64,000 nt of DNA. It comes from Bacteriovoracaceae bacterium. Its GTDB lineage: Bacteria; Bdellovibrionota; Bacteriovoracia; Bacteriovoracales; Bacteriovoracaceae. The stretch lies in contig CANEUH010000020.1 of NCBI GenBank assembly GCA_947441615.1, positions 1 through 64,000 of the forward strand, written 5' to 3'. Positions 8,396 through 16,849 of the stretch are shown here, one piece after another (the stretch's first letter is position 1; each line of letters opens with the position of its first letter). Below the pieces are notes generated by a model, which worked only from the letters and a program-made list of their open reading frames with translations, was not told the DNA's origin and made no database searches. A program made the translations under genes and the position numbers.

Positions 8396-9508
8396 TTACT
8401 TTACTTTATAAATTCTTGGAATTCGACTAGAGACCGCACACATGATTTGATAGGCATGTGTTCTTGTCTGACTGGCCATGTCCGCTATTCTTGTATTTTC
8501 ATGATTCCAAATTTCTACGAGGTCACCATTTTTTATTTCTGAGGAGGCATTAGGATCAAACTGTAAAAAAGTCATGTCCATATTCACTCTTCCAAAAACT
8601 CTCCCCACGATGCCATTCACCTTTACAGTCATCCCACTATAGTAAGTCAGGAAACCATCTCCATAGCCAATAGGTAAAACAACCATAAAACAATCTTTGT
8701 CCGCTACATTAACTCCATAACCAACAGGAGTCCCTTTTTTTACTAGAAATGAGCTTAAAACCTTAGTTGACCAGCAAGAGACCTGATGACCATTCCAAAT
8801 GATTGGATCGACGACACTCGGTGGGCCATAAAGCATAAGTCCAGGTCTAATGTAGGTTTCATCTATGCCAAATTTTTGCTCAACTGCACCTGAGTTGGAA
8901 ACTGAAGTCTCCTCAATGGAAACTCCTGAATCATTCAGGTACTTTTGAATTTTCTTAAATTCTTCAAACTGACGATGAGTCTTATCATCCTTTCTCAATT
9001 TATCAAAAGATCGAGCGAAATGGGTCATGAGGTGTTTAATCCCTCGCGCCTTTAAAGTTGGCAAATTTGCATCCAAGTCCTCCAACGAAAGCCCTAACCG
9101 ATTCATGCCCGTATTCACTTTAATCACGAGAGGGATTTTTGAAAATGTTGAAGACTTTAGGACCAGTTCTAAATCTGATCTTTGATGAATAACTGGAATG
9201 ATATTGGAACCCATGTAGGCCTTACTTAGCTCCTCATCATCAAGAGATGTGTCAGAGAAGACTAAAAGTTTAGTTCCGAATGATCTTGAGAGTTCCTCAA
9301 TCAATATGGCTTCCCCTAAACTGGCACAGCCAAGAGTTTTTGCCTCACAATCCTTAACCAGAAATCTTGAAATTTCTAAGAGCCCATTGCCATAAGCATC
9401 TGCCTTAACCATTGGAATGATTTTGGCCTTCGGAGCAATATTCTGAATGAGCTGAAAGTTCTCGCCCAAAAAGCCGAGATTAACTTGTAATGATGAAGAA
9501 TAGCGCAT
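8396..9508 (-). CDS. alr: Alanine racemase
   Basis: The 370-residue protein is the expected size for a PLP-dependent fold-III alanine racemase. The PLP lysine is K35 in M-V-K-A-D-A-Y-G-N-G. The barrel motifs V-N-T-G-M-N-R-L-G and the C-terminal domain motifs V-G-Y-G (catalytic tyrosine from the partner subunit) and G-R-V-N-M-D-M are all present. It makes D-alanine for peptidoglycan. Its ATG overlaps the stop of the upstream receiver-like gene as TAATG, and mlaE follows after 4 bp, so it is embedded in the envelope operon. A VanX-like D-Ala-D-Ala dipeptidase is encoded elsewhere in this window. Confidence 0.93.
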   Translation of the reverse strand: MRYSSSLQVNLGFLGENFQLIQNIAPKAKIIPMVKADAYGNGLLEISRFLVKDCEAKTLGCASLGEAILIEELSRSFGTKLLVFSDTSLDDEELSKAYMGSNIIPVIHQRSDLELVLKSSTFSKIPLVIKVNTGMNRLGLSLEDLDANLPTLKARGIKHLMTHFARSFDKLRKDDKTHRQFEEFKKIQKYLNDSGVSIEETSVSNSGAVEQKFGIDETYIRPGLMLYGPPSVVDPIIWNGHQVSCWSTKVLSSFLVKKGTPVGYGVNVADKDCFMVVLPIGYGDGFLTYYSGMTVKVNGIVGRVFGRVNMDMTFLQFDPNASSEIKNGDLVEIWNHENTRIADMASQTRTHAYQIMCAVSSRIPRIYKVK

Positions 9509-10947
9509 TAGATAGAGAGTCTTTTTAAATCTTTCCGAGTCATCATCATCAGCTGTTTTTCATCTTCTTTCACCCTCATCTCCTGGAACTCTTTTTCAAA
9601 AATTCTTAGGTAATGACTAGATGAAGCTGGAATAAGCTTCAGGGATGGCATCATGTCCTCGGAAAGGATTTGTGAATTATCTTCAAAAAACTTCCAATAC
9701 CCAAACTGCTTAATAAAATTTTGAAGCATTTGAGTCTCGACTTCGACATTCTCTCTTGGGATAAAAAATACGACTTGCCATGGACCAAAGAGAGAAAGTT
9801 TTGTGCTCTTATCTAATCTTCCTGAGAGCTGTAGAAAGAAGTCATTAAAGAAAGATGACCAGAAAAATTTATTATTTGGTCTTTTCTTGGCCACGTCAGT
9901 AAGTGGAATTAAGCTTAAAGCAATGATTCTGAGATCAGAATCGACTCCACTTTTTTGCATCCGATCCATATTATCTAAGGCTTCCCACATTGGAAGGAAT
10001 TGAGAGCTGTAGTGTGGCATTTGTTGATATAGTTTTAACTTACGAAGACTTGAACTTAACATTGTTTCAAAAACTTCCCATGGGAAGTTCAGCATTCTTT
10101 CTTCCTTAAATGATACATATAAAACGAGGTCAGGATTCGCAGCTCCCGAGTGTATTCTAATCATTACAGGCTCTAAATCGAATAAATCATTCGCTACCTG
10201 AGTGGCCATCTCAAGAGCAAAAGGTTCAATCCCATGCTCGTTAACTTGTCCTAACCAAAGAGATGGAAAAGGATGGTACTTCTTTTTAGAAAGTTCAGGG
10301 GATACTAACTTTTGTCCATTCTGATTAAGCTCATAAATTCCGTACCCCTCAATCGCTTCCCATCTCTCTAATTTAGAAAGAAGAGAATGAGTAAAGTCTT
10401 GTCTCGTGGAATCAGTCTCTATTTCTGTACATAGAGTCCTCATAAATTCAAAGTGAGCACGAAATTCTTCAGCATCTGATCTTTCAGATATTAAACGCTG
10501 AGAACGCGATTGAATCCTTTGAATGCGTGTTTCAAGTTCAGCCTTCTCTCTCGCTGCCTTCATTTCATTAAGTCTTCTTGTTACAAGAGACATGATCTGA
10601 GAATTCAATGAAGAATCATTATGTAGAAAACCAATAGGACTAAGACCAAGAGTTGATTGAAGTAAAATCTTTGTCGAATTTTTAGAGAAGAAAGCATAGG
10701 TCAGAGACTGATCCAAGACCTTAGGATGATTTCGAAACTGGATACTTCCTTGACTCATCTTTGTAACATCAACAATCGAGAGATCAGGAATTTGAATATT
10801 CGTTGCAACCCAAAACTCATCTAAGCTCTGGTACAGATGTGCTAAAATATTGTGCTGTCGAAGAGCGGCTGCGATGTCTTTAGCAGAAGCTAAATCATCC
10901 ATTAAAATTGCCACAGAAAGTTCTAATCCTTGAGTTGTGGTCTGCAT
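9508..10947 (-). CDS. Receiver-like / coiled-coil signalling protein of unknown output
   Basis: The 479-residue protein starts with a segment resembling a degenerate response-regulator receiver: acidic pair D17-D18, P-D-L-S-I-V-D-V with a possible phosphoacceptor D60, and a hydrophobic strand near residue 82. A charged coiled coil follows (about 130-165). The central and C-terminal parts (about 170-479) are not recognised; the middle could be a GAF-like sensor. No HTH, GGDEF, HD or kinase motif was found. GGGAGGACCT lies just before its ATG, and it is the first gene of the leftward alr-mla operon. It may regulate envelope functions, which is an inference from position only. Confidence 0.5.
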   Translation of the reverse strand: MQTTTQGLELSVAILMDDLASAKDIAAALRQHNILAHLYQSLDEFWVATNIQIPDLSIVDVTKMSQGSIQFRNHPKVLDQSLTYAFFSKNSTKILLQSTLGLSPIGFLHNDSSLNSQIMSLVTRRLNEMKAAREKAELETRIQRIQSRSQRLISERSDAEEFRAHFEFMRTLCTEIETDSTRQDFTHSLLSKLERWEAIEGYGIYELNQNGQKLVSPELSKKKYHPFPSLWLGQVNEHGIEPFALEMATQVANDLFDLEPVMIRIHSGAANPDLVLYVSFKEERMLNFPWEVFETMLSSSLRKLKLYQQMPHYSSQFLPMWEALDNMDRMQKSGVDSDLRIIALSLIPLTDVAKKRPNNKFFWSSFFNDFFLQLSGRLDKSTKLSLFGPWQVVFFIPRENVEVETQMLQNFIKQFGYWKFFEDNSQILSEDMMPSLKLIPASSSHYLRIFEKEFQEMRVKEDEKQLMMMTRKDLKRLSI

Positions 10948-11010
10948 AGGTCCTCCCGACCAAATGAATACTTTTACAAATGGTATCTTACGGGAAAACC
11001 AATAGGCAAC

Positions 11011-11547
11011 TTATGATGTTAAAACCTCTCTCCAAAATTCCCTTGAAAGATCCCCGAGATCAGTTGCCCTAGAATTGACGAGTTTCCAGTTAATCTGTGA
11101 AAAGACAGCTTCCCTTTCTTGATAAATACGAAGAAGCTCGCTTTTTCCAAGCCTTACCAGAGGTCTTACTTCTGTATTTTGAAAATGGAGACGCTCCCAA
11201 CAGTCTTCAAAAGTGGAATAGAGGTGGCAGAACTTGATTTTTCTACTCGGACGATACAAGTTTAAGACCATCTGGCTTAAAGTTCCTCCACCAAGTGAAA
11301 GCACACCTTTCCCCTCTTCTTTTAGCCACCCCTCTAATTCCTGTCTTTCCCAAATTCGAAATTTTTCCCAACCATGAATTTCAATGAGAGATGCAAGGTC
11401 AGTGACTTTGTGAGCTTTCATCACTAATTGATCCAAATCTGAAAAATTCCATTCTGAACTTGGAGAAGTCTTCTCCAAATTGTGTAACAGGCCAGTTTTC
11501 CCAGATCCGGAGAAACCAGCAATCAATATTTTTTCGCAATTGGCCAT
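11011..11547 (-). CDS. aroK: Shikimate kinase family protein
   Basis: The 178-residue P-loop kinase has Walker A GFSGSGKT at residues 11-18, the D-L-D pair at 38-40, F-R-x-x-E at 64-68, the G-G-G shikimate-binding turn at 87-89, and R129 in the R-P-L lid. These match shikimate kinase, which phosphorylates shikimate in the chorismate pathway. S-G-S-G-K-T replaces the more usual G-[ST]-G-K-[ST] context, and similarity is moderate, so a related kinase is possible. The gene is alone on its strand, 63 bp upstream of the leftward operon. aroC, the last step of the same pathway, is near 37.4 kb. Confidence 0.75.
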   Translation of the reverse strand: MANCEKILIAGFSGSGKTGLLHNLEKTSPSSEWNFSDLDQLVMKAHKVTDLASLIEIHGWEKFRIWERQELEGWLKEEGKGVLSLGGGTLSQMVLNLYRPSRKIKFCHLYSTFEDCWERLHFQNTEVRPLVRLGKSELLRIYQEREAVFSQINWKLVNSRATDLGDLSREFWREVLTS

Positions 11548-11615
11548 TGGGCCCTTCTCAGTTTGTGAAATCTTTAATAAGTATTCCCGAGAAACATTTT
11601 AATTTAAAGGTAAGC

Positions 11616-12152
11616 ATGAATAAACAAGATAAAATCGCCTCAAAAATAAATCTTATTAAGCTTGCGGCAAATCATCCTATTGTTTTTGAGTTAGACTCAG
11701 AAACGGAGTGGGTTAAAGAATTTCTCATTGAGATGAATGAAAATGCCAAAGAGAAAACCCCTGGGGAGTACTTAAATGAAACTTCTATTTTCATTTCTGG
11801 TGAAATGGAGAAAAAAAATAAACCTGACTTGGGTGAGTTTTTATTAGTTAAAGGTACGATCGAGGCGGATTATGTGACAGAGTGTGTTCGTACTCTTAAG
11901 CCCATGACGGTCCAACTCGATGTACCTTTTAAAGTGATTTTCGTGGACGAAAGTCTTGCAACTAGTGAATTATTCGCAGAGATCGATGAAACGTATGTTG
12001 AAAATGATGTTTATGAAATCTATTTCTACAACAAGAGAACGGTAGAATTCCAGGAAATGCTGCACGAGCAAATTTTCCTAAACTACAACCAATACCCGGT
12101 TATTGACGCAGAAAGCAAGCTCGACGGGGTGGACTCAGGTGACGCGCCATAA
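11616..12152 (+). CDS. yceD: YceD/DUF177 family protein (23S rRNA accumulation factor type)
   Basis: The 178-residue acidic protein carries the DUF177 pattern: G-E-F-L-L-V-K-G-T-I near residue 75, then T-E-C-V-R-T-L-K-P-M, and a late D-x-x-E-x-I-x-L-style segment ending in an acidic tail. YceD precedes rpmF in most bacteria and is needed for normal 23S rRNA levels. The frame is open further upstream, but that part is antisense to aroK; ATG at 11616 preceded by AAAGG is the sensible start. rpmF follows after 100 bp. The C-terminal Cys pair seen in some homologues is absent. Confidence 0.8.
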   Translation: MNKQDKIASKINLIKLAANHPIVFELDSETEWVKEFLIEMNENAKEKTPGEYLNETSIFISGEMEKKNKPDLGEFLLVKGTIEADYVTECVRTLKPMTVQLDVPFKVIFVDESLATSELFAEIDETYVENDVYEIYFYNKRTVEFQEMLHEQIFLNYNQYPVIDAESKLDGVDSGDAP

Positions 12153-12171
12153 TGGTTTGGTATTTTTAGAC

Positions 12172-12200
12172 TTGGCAAGCGGGATAAACTGTATTAGAAA
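12172..12200 (+). promoter_or_regulatory. Possible sigma70-type promoter upstream of rpmF
   Basis: TTGGCA at 12172-12177 and TAGAAA at 12195-12200 are separated by 17 bp, in the 100-bp gap between yceD and rpmF. The -10 match is only 4 of 6, so this is a weak call. If real it would let rpmF and the downstream fab genes be transcribed apart from yceD. Confidence 0.3.
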
Positions 12201-12252
12201 TAGAACCTCATTTTTCAGAATTTAAGATTTCAGAGTAATATCGGAGGCATTT

Positions 12253-12465
12253 GTGGCAGTACCTAAGAAAAGAACCAGCGTTTCACGTAAAGGTTTAAGA
12301 CGAGCTGGTCAACATCATAAACTTTACAGAAAATTTCCACAGGCTTGCCCTAACTGCGGTGACTCTGTACTTCCTCACCACGTATGTCCGTCTTGTGGCC
12401 ATTACAAAGGTAAGCAAGTTTTTGAGATAAAAGTAAAAGCTGACAACACTTCAGCAGAAGCTTAA
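12253..12465 (+). CDS. rpmF: Ribosomal protein bL32
   Basis: The 70-residue protein starts A-V-P-K-K-R-T-S after the initiator, as almost all L32 proteins do, and contains the zinc ribbon C-P-N-C-G at about 36-40 and C-P-S-C-G at about 49-53. It is a component of the 50S subunit. The start codon is GTG at 12253, decided by GGAGG at 12243-12247. It lies between yceD and fabH, a conserved arrangement. A strong terminator follows immediately. Confidence 0.95.
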   Translation: MAVPKKRTSVSRKGLRRAGQHHKLYRKFPQACPNCGDSVLPHHVCPSCGHYKGKQVFEIKVKADNTSAEA

Positions 12466-12493
12466 TCTCACAAGCAATTAAAACTAAAAAAAT

Positions 12494-12517
12494 AAGCCTT
12501 CGAAAGAAGGCTTTTTT
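12494..12517 (+). terminator. Rho-independent terminator after rpmF
   Basis: AAGCCTTC (12494-12501), loop GAAA, GAAGGCTT (12506-12513) and a T-run to 12517. It is a textbook stem with a stable GNRA-type loop. It separates rpmF from fabH, so the fab genes depend on read-through or on their own promoter. Confidence 0.85.
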
Positions 12518-12553
12518 ATTTGTGTTGATTCAACAAAAAGACAAGGAAGATTC

Positions 12554-13555
12554 ATGAAACTTTTCAACACTAAGATTCTGGGAACAGGAAGTTATTTACC
12601 AGATAGAATTGTTACAAATGATGAGCTTTCAAAAAGAATAGAAACAAGTCATCAGTGGATTGTTGAGCGAACAGGAATCCATCAACGTCGAGTAGCTGAC
12701 TTATCAAAAGGCGAAAGTCCAAGTGGTATGGCAAAAGAAGCAGCCTTGAAAGCAATCGAAGCTGCCAATCTAACAGTTAATGATATTGATATGATTCTTC
12801 TATCGGCAACAATGCCAGATCAGACGATGCCAAATACTGCCGCAGTTCTTCAAGAAAAACTTGGTATCACTAATAACTGCCCTACTCTTGATGTGAATGC
12901 TGCTTGCTCAGGATGGATTTATCTCGTGCCAATGGCCGATGCCATGATTAAAACGGGTCTTTATAAAAATATTCTCGTGATTGGTTCAGAGATGCTTTCT
13001 TCTTTTAATAATTGGGATGACAGAAACACATGCATCCTTTTTGGAGATGCCTGTGGAGCTGCAGTTCTTGGACGAGCTGGGGAAAAAGAAGATTCTCGAA
13101 TTTATAGTTCTGTTCTTACTTGTGACTCTACAAAAAAAGATCATCTGACTCTTATGGCCGGTGGAGCATGCAAAAGAACCACGCATGAAATTCTCAATAA
13201 TAACGAACAATGGATGACGATGAACGGTCAGCAAATCTTTAAGGCTGCCGTTACAACGATGGCGGCCCACGCTGAAAAAGTTGCTAAGGAAGCAGAACTA
13301 GCAATGGAAGATATCGACTGGTTCATTCCTCACCAGGCAAATCTGAGGATCATTGAGGCAGTCGGAACAAGATTCAATATCCCACAAGAGAAAGTGATCA
13401 TTAACGTTGATAAGTACGCTAATACTTCTTCTGCATCAGTGCCTGTGGCACTTGATGAAGCTATCCGCAGTGGAAAAATTAAGCGTGGTGATAACTTACT
13501 GATGGCCGCATTCGGTGCAGGCCTTACAGCTGGTGCTGTTTGTTTAAAGTATTAA
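12554..13555 (+). CDS. fabH: 3-oxoacyl-ACP synthase III (FabH)
   Basis: The 333-residue enzyme starts type II fatty-acid synthesis by condensing acetyl-CoA (or another short acyl-CoA) with malonyl-ACP. The catalytic triad is visible: C118 in N-A-A-C-S-G, H260 in I-P-H-Q-A-N and N290 in Y-A-N-T-S-S-A-S-V-P. The C-terminal G-A-G-L-T-A-G motif is also present. AAGGAAG lies just before the ATG. fabD follows after 9 bp. plsX, which normally separates rpmF from fabH, is not here. Confidence 0.96.
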   Translation: MKLFNTKILGTGSYLPDRIVTNDELSKRIETSHQWIVERTGIHQRRVADLSKGESPSGMAKEAALKAIEAANLTVNDIDMILLSATMPDQTMPNTAAVLQEKLGITNNCPTLDVNAACSGWIYLVPMADAMIKTGLYKNILVIGSEMLSSFNNWDDRNTCILFGDACGAAVLGRAGEKEDSRIYSSVLTCDSTKKDHLTLMAGGACKRTTHEILNNNEQWMTMNGQQIFKAAVTTMAAHAEKVAKEAELAMEDIDWFIPHQANLRIIEAVGTRFNIPQEKVIINVDKYANTSSASVPVALDEAIRSGKIKRGDNLLMAAFGAGLTAGAVCLKY

Positions 13556-13564
13556 GGAGAGGAT

Positions 13565-14497
13565 ATGAAAGTTACAGTCGTATTTCCTGGTCAAGGGACA
13601 CAATACGTAGGAATGGGTAAATCTTTTGCTGATTTTGATTTTTTTGAGAGGGCCAATAAAGCTGCAGGTTATGACTTAAAAAAACTTATGGTAGAGGGAC
13701 CTGCTGATGATCTTAAGTTAACTGAAAATACTCAACCTGCGATCGTTGCTCACTCACTTATGCTTTTCGATAAGCTAAGTTCAATTCTAAAAAATAAACA
13801 TATTTCTATTGAAAGGGTCCTAGGTCACTCGGTCGGTGAATACGCGGCACTTTCTGCTGCGGGAGTCATGAGTTTTGAAGAGGCAATTAAGGCCGTTCAT
13901 TATCGTGGTAAATTCATGCAAGAGGCCACCCCTCAAGGTAAAGGAACAATGTATGCAATCTTAAAGCAGGAAGAAGCGACAATCCGAGAGGCCTGCGACA
14001 AGGCTTCAACTGGGTCAGAAAAAGTTTCACCTGCAAACTTCAATGAACCATCTCAGATCGTGATTTCTGGTGATAAACCGGCCTGTGAAAATGCCATTAA
14101 ATTTATGGAAGAAAAAACCGGTGGAAGAGTTAAGGCCATTGAACTCCAAGTGTCTGCCCCTTTTCACTGCGCCCTCATGAAGCCAGCAGAGATTAAACTT
14201 AGATCAGTTCTTGATGGCATCAATTTTCAGAAGGCAAAATTTAATTACATCGCCAATGTTGATGCAAAAGAATATTCAATTGAGACAGATCCAAATGTGA
14301 TTAAGGAGAATCTCCTTAAGCAAGTTTGTGGGAGTGTCCTTTGGACTCACAGTATTCAGACCCTAGCAGACGATACTCTTATTGTTGAATGCGGCCCAGG
14401 AAAAGTTCTCGCCGGCCTAATAAAAAAAATTAACCCTAATTTAAAAGTCATCTCATTAGATTCTGAGACAGGCTTTTCTGAAGTTGAGGCACTATGA
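13565..14497 (+). CDS. fabD: Malonyl-CoA:ACP transacylase (FabD)
   Basis: The 310-residue protein transfers malonyl groups from CoA to ACP. It has the N-terminal F-P-G-Q-G-T-Q oxyanion motif (residues 7-13), the nucleophile S89 in G-H-S-V-G-E-Y, and the catalytic histidine in A-P-F-H-C-A-L-M near residue 200. The conserved E-x-G-P-G-K-V-L-x-G-L-I motif is near the C-terminus. AGGAG at the end of fabH provides the ribosome binding site. Its stop overlaps the fabG start (ATGA), so the two are translationally coupled. Confidence 0.96.
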   Translation: MKVTVVFPGQGTQYVGMGKSFADFDFFERANKAAGYDLKKLMVEGPADDLKLTENTQPAIVAHSLMLFDKLSSILKNKHISIERVLGHSVGEYAALSAAGVMSFEEAIKAVHYRGKFMQEATPQGKGTMYAILKQEEATIREACDKASTGSEKVSPANFNEPSQIVISGDKPACENAIKFMEEKTGGRVKAIELQVSAPFHCALMKPAEIKLRSVLDGINFQKAKFNYIANVDAKEYSIETDPNVIKENLLKQVCGSVLWTHSIQTLADDTLIVECGPGKVLAGLIKKINPNLKVISLDSETGFSEVEAL

Positions 14498-15252
14498 TTG
14501 CAACTTATTCTGATCTTAAAGACAAAATCATTTTAGTGACAGGAGCTGCCCGAGGAATTGGTAAATCAATTGCTTTGGCCCTTTCTGCTCAAGGAGCTCA
14601 CGTCGTTTTTAACTACCGTGGAGATGAATCGAAAGCGATGTCCCTCAAGGAAGGGCTAGAAAAAGTTGGTGGTAAGGCAACTGGACTAAAGTTCGACGTT
14701 ACAGATTATGAATCAATGACCAAGGCGATTGATGAATTTACGAAGTCTGTTGGACCAATTTCTGGACTAGTGAATAATGCCGGTGTCTCAAAAGACACTC
14801 TCCTTCTTCGCCTTAAGCCAGACGAAATATCATCCATTATTGATACAAATCTCAAGGGTGCGATGATGGTCACTCAGGCACTTTCTAGAAATTTTTTAAA
14901 AGCTGAAAATGTTTCTATTGTTCATATGAGCTCAATAGTGGGTCTCATGGGAAATCCATCTCAGGCAGCTTACGCTGCCTCTAAGGCCGGCCTCATTGGA
15001 TTTTCAAAATCTGTAGCAAAAGAGCTTGCTTCAAGAAATCTTAGAAGCAATGTTATTTGCCCCGGATTTATCCAAACTGACATGACAGATGCTCTTAATG
15101 AAAAGGCCAAAGAGGAATATTCAAAGTCTATACCTCTTGGGCGCTTCGGAACTTCTGAGGAAGTGGCGAATCTGACCTGTTTTTTACTGAGTCGCGCGTC
15201 AAGTTACTTAACTGGCGAGGTGATAAAAATTGACGGCGGATTATACATCTAA
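14494..15252 (+). CDS. fabG: 3-oxoacyl-ACP reductase (FabG)
   Basis: The 252-residue short-chain dehydrogenase reduces 3-oxoacyl-ACP with NADPH. The dinucleotide motif T-G-A-A-R-G-I-G-K is at residues 16-24, N-N-A-G at 94-97, and the catalytic set is S147, Y160 and K164 in Y-A-A-S-K. The C-terminal L-T-G-E-V-I-K-I-D-G-G motif fits FabG well. The start overlaps fabD by 4 bp. acpP begins 37 bp downstream. It is cytoplasmic and part of the fab operon. Confidence 0.95.
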   Translation: MIATYSDLKDKIILVTGAARGIGKSIALALSAQGAHVVFNYRGDESKAMSLKEGLEKVGGKATGLKFDVTDYESMTKAIDEFTKSVGPISGLVNNAGVSKDTLLLRLKPDEISSIIDTNLKGAMMVTQALSRNFLKAENVSIVHMSSIVGLMGNPSQAAYAASKAGLIGFSKSVAKELASRNLRSNVICPGFIQTDMTDALNEKAKEEYSKSIPLGRFGTSEEVANLTCFLLSRASSYLTGEVIKIDGGLYI

Positions 15253-15289
15253 TAAATTACCCGGATCTCACTTTTTGGAGGATATTTTA

Positions 15290-15523
15290 ATGGAATTACA
15301 AGACAAGGTAATTAAGCTCGTTTCAGAAGCAACTAAAATGGACGCAGCTAATATTAGCCTTAACACAAGCTTCGTTGACGACCTAAATCTTGATTCACTA
15401 GATATGGTTGAACTTATGATGAAGATGGAAGACGAATTTGGCGTAGAGATTCCAGAAGATGAAACTGAGAATCTTAAGTCAATCGGCGACATCGTGACTT
15501 ACTTAAAAGCAAAATCTCACTAA
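15290..15523 (+). CDS. acpP: Acyl carrier protein
   Basis: The 77-residue acidic protein has the phosphopantetheine attachment serine S36 in L-N-L-D-S-L-D-M-V, followed by helix II motif E-L-M-M-K-M-E-D-E-F-G-V-E-I-P. The frame is open further upstream inside the end of fabG, but GGAGG at 15277-15281 and the typical length point to ATG 15290. It carries acyl intermediates through fatty-acid synthesis and feeds the lipoyl pathway (lipB) encoded near 37 kb. Confidence 0.96.
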   Translation: MELQDKVIKLVSEATKMDAANISLNTSFVDDLNLDSLDMVELMMKMEDEFGVEIPEDETENLKSIGDIVTYLKAKSH

Positions 15524-15537
15524 TTTGACCTTTTGAT

Positions 15538-15559
15538 GGCCACCGAAAGGTGGCCTTCT
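15538..15559 (+). terminator. Terminator or attenuator between acpP and fabF
   Basis: GGCCACC (15538-15544), GAAA loop, GGTGGCC (15549-15555), then TTCT. The stem is strong but the T-tract is poor, so partial termination is likely, which would set a higher level of acpP than fabF mRNA. Confidence 0.6.
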
Positions 15560-15578
15560 CATTTCTGGACATAAAAAT

Positions 15579-16823
15579 ATGAAACTACATCGTGTTGCGG
15601 TCACCGGAATGGGTGCCATGTGTGGACTAGGTAATTCTTTGGATGAAGTCTGGGCAAATGCTCTTCTGGGCAAGTCCGGAGTTTCAACAATTGAACGTCA
15701 AAACACAGAAGGCTGGCCTGTTACCTTTGGTGGAGAAATTAAAAACTTTAAATTAAGTCCTGAGCTTATGGATCTTAAGGATCAAGATCGCTTTGATCTC
15801 TTTAATCAATACGCTCTTCACTGTACTGATGAGGCCCTAAGGCATTCAAAACTTCTCGAAGCTAACTACGCTCCTGAAAAAATTGGAATTATTTTCGGAA
15901 CAGGTCTTGGTGGCTTCCCTCATATTGAATCCAATCACAAAATATTTTTGGAGAAAGGTGCAAGACGTGTTTCTCCCTTTTTTATCCCTTCAGTCATTCC
16001 AAATATGCCAGAAGGCTTAGTCTCAATTAAATGGGGCTTTAAGGGTATCAATTTTGCGATTGCTTCTGCTTGTGCCTCAAGTGCTCACGCAATAGGAATT
16101 GCTGCGACAGAAATTATGCTAGGACGCCAGGATGCGATGCTTACGGGCGGGACCGAGGGTGTAATAACTGGGTATACAATTGCTGGATTTGCTTCGATGA
16201 AAGCACTTTCAAAAAGAAACGATGAACCTCACCGTGCTTCTCGTCCCTATGATGTGGACAGAGATGGCTTTGTTATGGGTGAAGGAGCGGGAATTCTTGT
16301 TTTAGAAAATTATGAAAAAGCCCAAGCTCGTGGAGCTAAAATTTTGGCCGAAGTCGTTGGTTTCGGTGCTAGCTCTGATGCTAACCATATTACCGCCCCA
16401 CATCCTGAAGGCTTGGGTGCACTCGTTTGTATGCAACAAACTCTCGATATGGCCGGAGTAAAAAAAGAAGAAGTTGGTTATATTAACGCTCACGGAACCT
16501 CAACCCCTCTCGGTGATGCAGCAGAAACTGGTGCTATTAAGAAAGTTTTTGGGGAGCATGCTTATAAACTTGCTGTGAGCTCTACAAAATCAATGACTGG
16601 ACACCTACTTGGAGCAGCTGGAGGATTAGAATCCATTTTCTGTATTAAAGCACTTGAGACGGGAATGCTGCCTCCTACAATTAATTTAGAAAATCAGGAC
16701 CCTGCCTGCGATCTTTATTATGTTCCTAACAAATCTGAAAAAAGAGATATTAAGTACGCACTTAATAACTCCTTTGGTTTTGGTGGAACGAATTCCTCGA
16801 CTCTATTTAAAAAGCCTGAATAA
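15579..16823 (+). CDS. fabF: 3-oxoacyl-ACP synthase II (FabF)
   Basis: The 414-residue ketosynthase elongates acyl-ACP with malonyl-ACP. The Cys-His-His triad is visible: C165 in A-S-A-C-A-S-S-A-H, H305 in N-A-H-G-T-S-T-P and H342 in K-S-M-T-G-H-L-L-G-A-A-G. The C-terminal N-N-S-F-G-F-G-G-T-N motif is intact. It is the last gene of the fab cluster and is followed by a strong hairpin. The ribosome binding site is weak (no clear GGAG before the ATG), so translation may be modest. Confidence 0.96.
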   Translation: MKLHRVAVTGMGAMCGLGNSLDEVWANALLGKSGVSTIERQNTEGWPVTFGGEIKNFKLSPELMDLKDQDRFDLFNQYALHCTDEALRHSKLLEANYAPEKIGIIFGTGLGGFPHIESNHKIFLEKGARRVSPFFIPSVIPNMPEGLVSIKWGFKGINFAIASACASSAHAIGIAATEIMLGRQDAMLTGGTEGVITGYTIAGFASMKALSKRNDEPHRASRPYDVDRDGFVMGEGAGILVLENYEKAQARGAKILAEVVGFGASSDANHITAPHPEGLGALVCMQQTLDMAGVKKEEVGYINAHGTSTPLGDAAETGAIKKVFGEHAYKLAVSSTKSMTGHLLGAAGGLESIFCIKALETGMLPPTINLENQDPACDLYYVPNKSEKRDIKYALNNSFGFGGTNSSTLFKKPE

Positions 16824-16849
16824 AGAAGGCTCCTTTTGGAGCCTTCTTT
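16822..16849. terminator. Bidirectional terminator between fabF and the TauE-like gene
   Basis: Perfect 12-bp stem AAAGAAGGCTCC (16822-16833) / GGAGCCTTCTTT (16838-16849) around a TTTT loop. It begins inside the fabF stop codon and ends inside the stop codon of the convergent permease gene, so it serves both. Confidence 0.85.
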
